A DNA stretch of 7,929 bases from an uncultured Pseudomonadota bacterium. Its GTDB lineage: Bacteria; Myxococcota_A; UBA9042; CAIXZC01. The notes beneath the pieces are model-generated. The model was not told the DNA's origin. It did not search any database and worked only from the letters and a program-made list of their open reading frames with translations. The stretch is taken from the NCBI GenBank assembly GCA_937884235.1, contig CALGBT010000647.1, forward strand, positions 1 through 7,929, given 5' to 3'. Within the stretch, counting starts at the first letter, position 1. Every line of letters begins with the position of its first letter. The position numbers were made by a program, and so were the translations under genes. Shown piece after piece: positions 1 to 5,613 of this stretch.

Positions 1-1
1 C

Positions 2-811
2 ACGGTGCCGGCCCCCTGCGCCGAGGCCCCGTCAGGGATGGCCTGTGTGCCTGGCGGCTGGTTCTTGCGGGGCAGCAATGACGGGCCGCGCGAGACCCGG
101 CCCATGGCGTGGGTCTGGGTGGATACTGTCTACATGGACATCAACGAATTGACAACTGCTGAGTATCAAGCGTGCGTCCAGGCGCGCAAGTGTGACAAGG
201 CGGGGCCGAAGTACAAGGATTACGACCGTCCTCAGCAGCCCATTACTGGAGTCAGCTGGTTTGATTCGGTCAAGTACTGCGAGGTCCATGGCAAGCATCT
301 GCCCACGGAGGCGGAGTGGGAGCATGCGGCCCGTGGTGACGATGGCCGAAGCTATCCCTGGGGTAACGAAGAAGCGACATGCAAGCGGGCCGTGATCATG
401 GACAAGAGCGGGCGGAGCTGTGGTGTTAAGAAGGCCAAGGGCGGCCACCCCGAGAAGGGAAGGACCTGGGAGATCGGTAAATTCCCACCGACACTCTACG
501 GACTCTACGATATGTGCGGCAACAGTTGGGAGTGGGTCTACGACTGGTATTCGAAGTCCTACGAACAGTGCGGCGATGCCTGTTTAGGCAAGAACCCCCG
601 CGGTCCTTGCGACGGGGCCAAGGACTGTCGGCGCCACTACAAGAAGATCGTCAAAGGTGGCTCCTGGTATTGGGATGCTTCTTATGCGACCACCTTCTAC
701 AGGCGGCCGCATGTACCCTCCAATAATCCCTATCATCACTTCGGATTTCGTTGTGCGGCCAGCGTTGATGAGGCTGCGGCATTGGTCCAACCGGCGGTAA
801 CCCAGCCCTAG
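2..811 (+). CDS. FGE-sulfatase-domain (SUMF1-fold) protein, 5'-truncated
   Basis: The reading frame is open to the window edge and the GTG at base 5 has no visible ribosome site, so the true start, probably with a signal or lipoprotein peptide, lies upstream. The fold signature runs the full length (numbered from GTG 5): GMACVPGGWFLRGS near 11-24, the LPTEAEWEHAARG block at 99-111, YPWGNE at 117-122, the GLYDMCGNSWEWV block at 166-178, VKGGSW at 216-221, and FGFRCA at 246-251. This is the formylglycine-generating-enzyme / sulfatase-modifying-factor fold. The paired redox cysteines of true FGE, which lie shortly before the GFRCA motif, are absent; that stretch reads ATTFYRRPHVPSNN. Conversion of a sulfatase cysteine is therefore unlikely. 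Thirteen cysteines are visible, many in close pairs (57/63, 189/193, 202/208), which suggests a disulfide-stabilised exported protein. Members of this fold in myxobacteria-like genomes are often of unknown role. The fold call is firm; the function is unknown. Confidence 0.85.
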   Translation, partial: TVPAPCAEAPSGMACVPGGWFLRGSNDGPRETRPMAWVWVDTVYMDINELTTAEYQACVQARKCDKAGPKYKDYDRPQQPITGVSWFDSVKYCEVHGKHLPTEAEWEHAARGDDGRSYPWGNEEATCKRAVIMDKSGRSCGVKKAKGGHPEKGRTWEIGKFPPTLYGLYDMCGNSWEWVYDWYSKSYEQCGDACLGKNPRGPCDGAKDCRRHYKKIVKGGSWYWDASYATTFYRRPHVPSNNPYHHFGFRCAASVDEAAALVQPAVTQP

Positions 812-829
812 TATCTCCGGTCGTCACGC

Positions 830-852
830 AACGCCCCGGCGTTTCTCTCTCT
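830..852 (+). terminator. Weak terminator-like hairpin after the FGE-fold gene
   Basis: AACGC (830-834) pairs with GCGTT (839-843) around a CCCG loop, followed by a pyrimidine-rich TTTCTCTCTCTT tract. The stem is only five pairs and the tail is broken by C residues. It is a candidate intrinsic terminator at best, placed 18 bases after the stop codon. Confidence 0.3.
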
Positions 853-869
853 TGCAAGCAAGGCGTTCC

Positions 870-899
870 TTGACCGATGGCCCCCACGGGTGCTATGGA
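870..899 (+). promoter_or_regulatory. Possible sigma70-type promoter for the PP2C gene
   Basis: TTGACC (870-875) and TATGGA (894-899) are separated by 18 bases, and a TGC triplet sits directly before the -10, matching the extended -10 form. Initiation would fall near 906, which favours the ATG at 940 over the in-frame ATG at 877 as the start of the downstream gene. This is an inference from consensus matching only. Confidence 0.4.
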
Positions 900-939
900 T
901 CGACACGGCGCTGGCTCCTTCCACGCAGGTGGCACTCGG

Positions 940-1821
940 ATGGCTCGACCGGTAGGGACAATTGGCAAGGGTACTGATGTCGGCAAAATAAGGTCCGATA
1001 ACCAGGACTCTTTCGAAGTCAGGGAGTTGCCTGAAGCCACGCTCCTGGTGGTTGCCGATGGCATGGGCGGGCACCTCGGCGGTAAGCTGGCCAGCCGCAT
1101 GTGCGTCGATACCATTGTCCGGAATGTTGAGAGTTCAGATATTCAGTGGAACGACCCGCACCAGATCCGCAGTCTTCTGGAACAGGTATTGCTGCGGGCC
1201 AACACCGAGGTCCATCGCGAGTCCCGGTCAAACGAAGATGCCTATAACATGGGCACCACGGCGGTGGTGGTGGCGGTGGTAGGCAATCTGGCGCACATCG
1301 CCCATGTTGGCGACTCACGTCTCTATCTGTTGCGTGACGGTCAGCCGATTCGTCTGACCACAGACCATACTGCGGCGCAATTCCTGGTGGATACCGGGCA
1401 GATCAGCCCCCAGGAGGCCCGGGGGCACCGTGACTCCCATCGGTTGATGCGGGCCATCGGCATCCTTGCCCAGGTCGAACCGGATGTCCGCACGGAAGCG
1501 CAGGTTTTGCAGCAGCATGATACGTTGCTGCTTTGCTCTGATGGTCTCTACGACGTGGTTGATGGTCGGGAGATGGCCATTGCGGTGAAGAAGTTCGGTC
1601 CCCAGAAAGCGGTGGAGAAACTCATCGAACTGGCCATCCAGCGGGGCGGCCCCGATAATGTGACGGTTGTGACCTTTCGGCGCGACGACCGGGACGGCCT
1701 TCTGACCCGCTTTGGCGAATTTCTGAGCCGGGAGGAGCGCGGTCTACCTATCTATGCATGGGCGGTAGCGGCGGGGGCCCTGGTCCTCGTAACGACCTTT
1801 CTCACCCTCGCTCTGACCTGA
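940..1821 (+). CDS. PP2C-family protein Ser/Thr phosphatase with C-terminal membrane anchor
   Basis: This is a metal-dependent phosphatase of the PPM/PP2C family (Stp1/PrpC-like), which removes phosphate from Ser/Thr residues on proteins phosphorylated by Hanks-type kinases. Visible motifs, numbered from the ATG at 940: SDNQD (19-23), ADGMGGH (39-45), MGTT (104-107), GDSR (124-127), SDG (200-202) and GGPDN, whose Asp is residue 239. These carry the aspartates that bind the two catalytic Mn/Mg ions, so the enzyme looks active. A hydrophobic segment at about 272-292 ends the 293-residue protein, giving a tail anchor with the catalytic domain in the cytoplasm. In-frame ATGs exist at 877 and 895, but 940 is chosen because AGGTGG (927-932) lies seven bases before it and because bacterial PP2Cs usually begin close to the GTDVG motif (12-16 here). 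No partner kinase is visible. The upstream neighbour is an FGE-fold protein. Confidence 0.92.
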   Translation: MARPVGTIGKGTDVGKIRSDNQDSFEVRELPEATLLVVADGMGGHLGGKLASRMCVDTIVRNVESSDIQWNDPHQIRSLLEQVLLRANTEVHRESRSNEDAYNMGTTAVVVAVVGNLAHIAHVGDSRLYLLRDGQPIRLTTDHTAAQFLVDTGQISPQEARGHRDSHRLMRAIGILAQVEPDVRTEAQVLQQHDTLLLCSDGLYDVVDGREMAIAVKKFGPQKAVEKLIELAIQRGGPDNVTVVTFRRDDRDGLLTRFGEFLSREERGLPIYAWAVAAGALVLVTTFLTLALT

Positions 1822-1890
1822 CGGGCCTGACAACGAATAGCCGAGGACCGGCACCACGGGCAGCCAGGATCAGGTCACGGATGTGCACCC

Positions 1891-1907
1891 CAAAGCACAC
1901 TGCTTTG
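1891..1907. promoter_or_regulatory. Perfect 7-bp inverted repeat overlapping the -35 box
   Basis: CAAAGCA (1891-1897), CAC, TGCTTTG (1901-1907) form a perfect inverted repeat with a three-base centre. Its right arm shares TTG with the -35 hexamer of the selenoprotein promoter, a typical place for a repressor operator. As RNA it would form a 7-bp hairpin downstream of the PP2C stop, but no U-tract follows, so a terminator is less likely. Confidence 0.45.
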
Positions 1908-1933
1908 ACTTCCCTGCGGCCCGGTGCTATAAC
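1905..1933 (+). promoter_or_regulatory. Strong sigma70-type extended -10 promoter for the selenoprotein gene
   Basis: TTGACT (1905-1910) and TATAAC (1928-1933) are spaced by exactly 17 bases, with TGC directly before the -10 (extended -10). Transcription would start near 1940, giving a leader of roughly 30 bases. Together with the 150-base gap from the PP2C stop, this indicates that the selenoprotein gene is transcribed on its own. Confidence 0.7.
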
Positions 1934-1960
1934 TCGCCAATCTTGTTGGTTCCTTTAACT

Positions 1961-1965
1961 GGAGG
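1961..1965 (+). promoter_or_regulatory. Shine-Dalgarno GGAGG that fixes the selenoprotein start at 1972
   Basis: GGAGG abuts the ATG at 1966 directly, leaving no spacer, but lies six bases before the second in-frame ATG at 1972. The latter is therefore the more likely start; only two residues differ. Confidence 0.75.
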
Positions 1966-1971
1966 ATGTTC

Positions 1972-3306
1972 ATGAGCCGACTCAACGCACTTCTTTCGAT
2001 CTTCGCGGTCGGAGTGGTGGCCTTCTTCTTCGGGTACGTCGTCGGTACCGCGTCCGTTGAAGTGGAAGGAGAAACAACCATCACTGCCGAACAGGCCGCG
2101 AAACTACCAACGGTGGCGAAAGGCATCGACATGGCCCCCTTCAAGGGCCCCAAGGATGCCAAGGTTACCATCCTGGAGTTCTCGGAATTCCAATGACCGT
2201 TCTGTAAGCGGGTCACCGGTACGGTGGACCAACTTGTCAAGACCTACGACGGAGACGTGAAAGTCGTCTTCATGAACAACCCGCTGGGCTTCCACGACCG
2301 GGCCATGCCCGCGTCCAAGGCAGCCTACGCTGCTCACCTGCAGGGTAAGTTCTGGGAGTATCACGACCTCGTCTTCGAAAATAACAAGAATCTTCAGGAT
2401 GCCGACCTCGAAGCCCACGCCAAGACCCTGGGGCTCGACATGGAGAAGTGGAAGAAGGACAAGGAATCCAAGGAGATCGAGGATTGGCTCAAGGGGCATC
2501 AGGCCCTGGCCGCGGCCTTTGGAGCCACCGGAACACCGGCCTTCTTCGTCAACGGCGAGAAGCTCACCGGGGCCAAACCCTTTGAAGAGTTTCAGCCCGT
2601 GGTCGAAAAACACATCGCCAAAGCCAATAAGCTCATCGAGAAGAAGGTACCCGTCGAAGCCATTCATGCAGTCCTCACGGGGAATGCTGAAGGCGGCAAA
2701 TACCGCAAGTACGTTATCGACGGCGTCAAACCACCTTCACCTGAACAGGCGAAGACAGCCGAAGGCCCCAAGGAGCCGCTGGCCAAGGCCACCAACGAAA
2801 TGCCAATCAGTGATTCACCCCGAAAGGGAAGCGGAGACGACATCGTGATTACCGAATGCTCCGACTTCCAATGACCTTACTGCTCAAGAGTGGGTCCACT
2901 CTTTGAAGGTGTGATTGACATTCTCGGTAAAGACAAAGTCAGCATCGTGTTCAAGCATTTCCCCCTGGGATTCCATGACAAGGCCCAGCTCGCCGCTGAA
3001 GCCTCCATGGCCGCCCATTCGCAAGGCAAATTCTGGGAGTACCACGATCTTCTCTTCGCCAATCAAAAGGCCCTGGAACGCTCCCAACTCGAAGGCTACG
3101 CCCAACAGATCGGCCTCGACATGGCCAAGTTCAAAGCCTCCCTCGACGAAGGAATCTTCACCGAGCGAGTCAAGGAAGACATGGCCGTCTGTCAGAAGGC
3201 CGGCGTCCGCGGCACGCCCACCATTTTCGTCAACGGTCGCAAGTACGAAGGTGAACGCGAAGCCCCCGCCATGGCCGAACTCCTCAAAAAAGAATTTCTG
3301 AAGTAG
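1972..3306 (+). CDS. Tandem DsbA-like selenoprotein with two selenocysteines (U75, U301)
   Basis: One frame runs from 1972 to the TAG at 3304-3306, interrupted only by TGA at 2194 and 2872. Residues about 5-28 form an N-terminal membrane anchor or uncleaved signal, placing the rest outside the cytoplasm. Domain 1 (about 50-228) has the strand VTILEFSEFQ, then UGA-Pro-Phe-Cys (U75, C78), an all-helical insert and cis-proline P189 in TGTPAFFVNG. Domain 2 (about 282-444) repeats the plan: VITECSDFQ, UGA-Pro-Tyr-Cys (U301, C304) and cis-proline P416 in RGTPTIFVNG. Both share PLGFHD and QGKFWEYHDL, showing an internal duplication joined by a Pro/Lys-rich linker (about 230-280). Relatives in the DsbA-like thioredoxin family (Thioredoxin_4 type) have CPxC here, so each UGA replaces the attacking cysteine and selenocysteine is expected. 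The likely role is extracytoplasmic thiol-disulfide or peroxide-linked redox chemistry; the substrate is unknown. Extra cysteines are C296 and C407. Standard callers would give fragments ending at 2196, 2874 and 3306. Confidence 0.9.
2194..2230 (+). promoter_or_regulatory. Sec codon 1 and candidate bacterial SECIS element
   Basis: After the UGA (2194-2196), GGUC-ACC (2211-2217) pairs with GGU-GACC (2223-2225 and 2227-2230), leaving G2226 bulged and a five-base apical loop GGUAC (2218-2222). The loop begins 21 bases after the UGA and carries the G-U dinucleotide that SelB recognises in known bacterial SECIS hairpins. The loop G-U is at positions 26-27 from the U of UGA, three further than in E. 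coli fdhF. An alternative pairing of UGACC (2194-2198) with GGUCA (2211-2215) would compete with it. Confidence 0.75.
2872..2906 (+). promoter_or_regulatory. Sec codon 2 and candidate bacterial SECIS element
   Basis: AAGAGUG (2886-2892) pairs perfectly with CACUCUU (2897-2903) around a GGUC tetraloop (2893-2896). Below it, one U (2904) bulges before C2885-G2905 and U2884-A2906 pair. Counting the U of UGA (2872) as 1, the loop G and U are positions 23 and 24, identical to the SelB-contacting G23/U24 of E. coli fdhF, whose loop also contains GGUC. The fdhF-type bulged U on the 5' side is not present; the only bulge is on the 3' side. Confidence 0.82.
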
Positions 3307-3361
3307 CCTCTCTTGCCGTTCCCTGTCCTTGCCTCCGGCCTGCCTCTTCTGCCGTTCCTTG
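3306..3361. repeat. Imperfect 20-bp direct repeat in the convergent gap
   Basis: GCCTCTCTTGCCGTTCCCTG (3306-3325) and GCCTCTTCTGCCGTTCCTTG (3342-3361) agree at 17 of 20 positions with a 36-base period. They fill the 62-bp gap between the selenoprotein and phoH stops. No strong hairpin with a U-tract is seen here for either convergent transcript. Confidence 0.55.
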
Positions 3362-3368
3362 ACAACGT

Positions 3369-4388
3369 CTATTCGGCGGGACGTGCCCCTTCGCCGCGAG
3401 CCTTGACTCGGTCATCTTCCTTATCGTAGGCCTCGATAATCCGGGCAACCAGAGGGTGACGAACCACGTCCCTGGAGCTGAAATGGCAGAAGCCAATGTC
3501 CTTGACGTCCGTGAGCACTGAAACCGCGTGAACTAGACCTGACTGCTTCTCCGGCGGCAGATCCACCTGAGTCACATCACCAGTAATCACTGCCCGGGAA
3601 TTGAAGCCAAGGCGGGTCAGAAACATCTTCATCTGCTCAGGCGTGGTATTCTGCGCTTCGTCGAGGATGACGAAGGAGTCGTTTAGAGTACGGCCTCGCA
3701 TGAACGCCAGCGGGGCGATTTCGATGACACCACGCTCGATGTACTTCCGCACCCGGTCGATGTCCATCATGTCTTCCAAAGCGTCGTAGAGCGGACGAAG
3801 GTAGGGATTCACCTTCTCGGCAATGTCACCCGGCAGAAAGCCCAACTTCTCGCCAGCTTCCACCGCTGGTCGGGCCAGGACGATGCGCTTGAACTCCCGA
3901 TTGAGCAGCGCCTGGACTCCCATGGCCACCGCCAGATAGGTCTTGCCCGTTCCTGCCGGTCCGACAGCAAAAACCAGATGATGGTCCCGGATGGACTGCA
4001 CGTAGGCCTTTTGCGCCGGGCTGCGGGGTGCGATCTGCCGCTTTGCCGACGGAATAGATATGGTATCAAGGAAGACTTCGCGCACCTCGGCCTGGTGATC
4101 CGCCTTGAGCATATCCACCGCCTTCTGGATCTCCTGCTCAGCCACCGGGAAACCCTTCTCGATCAGGCCGTAGAGCTGCCGCAACGCCCGCAGGGCGAGG
4201 AAGGTGACTTCGTCGCTGCCGCTCACGCGCAGTCGATTGCCCCGCGGGTTGATTTCCGCACCCGTCAGCGCCTCAAGCAACTTCATATTCACACCCCGCT
4301 CCCCAATCAAGAGGCGGGCGAATCCTGCATTCTCAAGATCGATATGTGACGGATTGCCATTTGCTCGGGACGCACTGCGTTTCTCCAC
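3369..4388 (-). CDS. phoH: PhoH-family ATPase (PhoH-like protein)
   Basis: This is a cytoplasmic P-loop ATPase of the PhoH family, widely conserved and linked to RNA metabolism, although its exact reaction is unsettled. Numbered from the GTG at 4388, an N-terminal KH-like region (about 15-70, with LLIGERG and EINPRGNRLRVSG) precedes Walker A GPAGTGKT (143-150). Walker B VILDEAQN (about 240-247) and the TGDVTQVDLP block (about 269-278) follow. The length of 339 residues fits the family. The frame is open upstream to an ATG at 4544, but those added residues overlap the previous gene and look unlike PhoH. AGGAGG (4393-4398) lies four bases before GTG 4388, whereas the ATG at 4415 has no good site. 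The usual partner ybeY is not downstream; instead the gene converges on the selenoprotein gene. A large stem-loop lies in the 109-base gap upstream. Confidence 0.93.
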   Translation of the reverse strand: MEKRSASRANGNPSHIDLENAGFARLLIGERGVNMKLLEALTGAEINPRGNRLRVSGSDEVTFLALRALRQLYGLIEKGFPVAEQEIQKAVDMLKADHQAEVREVFLDTISIPSAKRQIAPRSPAQKAYVQSIRDHHLVFAVGPAGTGKTYLAVAMGVQALLNREFKRIVLARPAVEAGEKLGFLPGDIAEKVNPYLRPLYDALEDMMDIDRVRKYIERGVIEIAPLAFMRGRTLNDSFVILDEAQNTTPEQMKMFLTRLGFNSRAVITGDVTQVDLPPEKQSGLVHAVSVLTDVKDIGFCHFSSRDVVRHPLVARIIEAYDKEDDRVKARGEGARPAE

Positions 4389-4458
4389 TTTGCCTCCTGC
4401 CTGCCCATCTATCATCACTGGGAATCTGGCACTTGATTGAATACGACAATGTTTGGCG

Positions 4459-4493
4459 CCCCCGGTCGCACGTCGGTTGACGTCCACCGGGGG
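4459..4493 (-). promoter_or_regulatory. Large stem-loop between the DUF4388 gene and phoH
   Basis: In transcript sense, CCCCCGGT (4493-4486) pairs with ACCGGGGG (4466-4459), and inside it ACGTC (4483-4479) pairs with GACGT (4474-4470) around AACC, with a 2x3 internal loop. It starts four bases after the TGA of the upstream gene. No U-run follows on either strand, so it is either a terminator lacking the U-tract, an RNA-processing or stability element, or an attenuator ahead of phoH. Confidence 0.6.
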
Positions 4494-4497
4494 TTGC

Positions 4498-5610
4498 TCA
4501 CGGACGCTCCTCCAACTCCAGAGAAAAACCCTGCTTGGCGTCACAGTGCAAATGATAGGTGCTCAGGGGAGCCCTTTCCACTAGACCCTCATCCGCCAGC
4601 GTAGCCAACGATGCCGGGCAGGCGAGTCGTTCCACGAAACGGGCCGCCATGGCAACCTCCAACTGCCGAAAATGCGAGGCCTCCCGTGCATCATCCAACT
4701 GCACGACGTCCACGCCTCGCTCGCCGGTGACAACCTTGAGCAAGCCAGGGCGCAGAAAGCCCAAACCTGCAATGGTGGCAAGAATCATGGCATAGAAGAG
4801 ACCCTTGACCAGGACGGGAATGAGCACCGACCGCTCTCGCTGACGCGCCTCCCCTTGCTCACGGAGCACCTTGACCATGAACTTGCTCTCGAGGGTGTAG
4901 AGAGCGCGAAAGGCCGAAAAAAGGTCGAGACCGCTCGCCCGCGCCAACCGCTTGAGGGTCTTCTCACCGTCGACGAAGTAGTAGATAATGCGCTCATTGG
5001 CCCCGACCTCGGGGTCCAGCTTGTCCGAGAAGAGAGGGTTGCCGTTCTCCTCACCATCCCTGACCACCTGCGAGATGAACGATTTGTCCTTCCCGTAGAC
5101 TACGTCAGCCGATGGAATGCGTTTGTTGAGCAGCGGCCACTCCCGCGCCCGGCGCTCTCCTTCTTTGAGTAGAAACGGTACCGAAACCGGGGGCAACCAC
5201 TTGTTTTCAGTCGGTTCGTCCGCAGTGAAAGAGCAAACCAGACCGACCTTGCCAAAGAGGGGCAGAATGACCTCCCGAGAATAGAGGTCCATGTAACGCT
5301 TGAGAACGTCCGGGGAGATGAAGCGCTTGTCCACCAGGACCTGCTCGGGCGTCAGACCTTTCTGCGCCGCAATCCGCAACGCACGCAACAGTTTCCGCTC
5401 AGTTATCACCTCGCCTTCAGTGAGATACTGACCGATGATCCACTCCTGACCCTTGGGCATTTCCACATTGACAATCTTTCCTTCGCCAAAGTGAAGAACC
5501 AACTCACCTTCTGCACTCTGCACTCGCAAATGCCCACTCTTGCGATTGGAGTAGAGAAGCTTGAGGATGCCTGCGAAGCTGAGAGGCTCTTTGCGTCCTT
5601 GCTGGTTCAC
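4498..5610 (-). CDS. DUF4388 (PATAN-like) domain protein with one transmembrane helix
   Basis: The N-terminus has the DUF4388 pattern (about residues 8-55): LSFAGILKLLYSNRKSGHLRV followed by a strand pair ending in LHFGEGKIVNVE. This domain is common in myxobacteria and relatives, often in signalling or gliding proteins. Residues about 60-125 (ILVDKRFISPDVLKRYMD-like helices) resemble the helical modules that follow DUF4388 or begin GspE-type ATPases. Residues about 205-250 (DGEKTLKRLARASGLDLFSAFRALYTLES) look like a winged-helix fold. One membrane helix at about 262-287 is followed by an 80-residue tail with two cysteines (331, 356) that would be extracytoplasmic. The start is GTG: TGGAGG (5617-5622) runs into the TAG of the upstream gene, six bases before the GTG, so translation should be coupled. 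The function is unknown; a sensor or adaptor is an inference. Confidence 0.85.
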   Translation of the reverse strand: MNQQGRKEPLSFAGILKLLYSNRKSGHLRVQSAEGELVLHFGEGKIVNVEMPKGQEWIIGQYLTEGEVITERKLLRALRIAAQKGLTPEQVLVDKRFISPDVLKRYMDLYSREVILPLFGKVGLVCSFTADEPTENKWLPPVSVPFLLKEGERRAREWPLLNKRIPSADVVYGKDKSFISQVVRDGEENGNPLFSDKLDPEVGANERIIYYFVDGEKTLKRLARASGLDLFSAFRALYTLESKFMVKVLREQGEARQRERSVLIPVLVKGLFYAMILATIAGLGFLRPGLLKVVTGERGVDVVQLDDAREASHFRQLEVAMAARFVERLACPASLATLADEGLVERAPLSTYHLHCDAKQGFSLELEERP

Positions 5611-5613
5611 AGG

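Noticed and set aside
877..939. Longer PP2C start at the ATG at 877
   Set aside because: The extra 21 residues carry no family feature, and the possible promoter at 870-899 overlaps that start. AGGTGG before 940 gives a better site. It cannot be fully excluded.
2194..2874. Broken pseudogene, sequencing error, or a genetic code in which UGA is a normal amino acid
   Set aside because: Both TGA codons fall at the same catalytic position of two domains with no frame change, which random damage would not do. TGA also serves as the ordinary stop for the PP2C gene (1819-1821) and the DUF4388 gene (4498-4500), so UGA is not generally recoded.
4459..4500. UGA of the DUF4388 gene as a third selenocysteine codon, since a hairpin follows it
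   Set aside because: The hairpin loop is AACC without the G-U signature, no UxxC motif results, and the about 55 codons to the next stop resemble no protein. It is an ordinary stop.
4389..4544. N-terminal extension of PhoH to the ATG at 4544
   Set aside because: It would overlap the upstream gene by 47 bases, runs through the intergenic stem-loop, and adds 52 residues unlike PhoH. The AGGAGG before GTG 4388 gives a family-sized protein.
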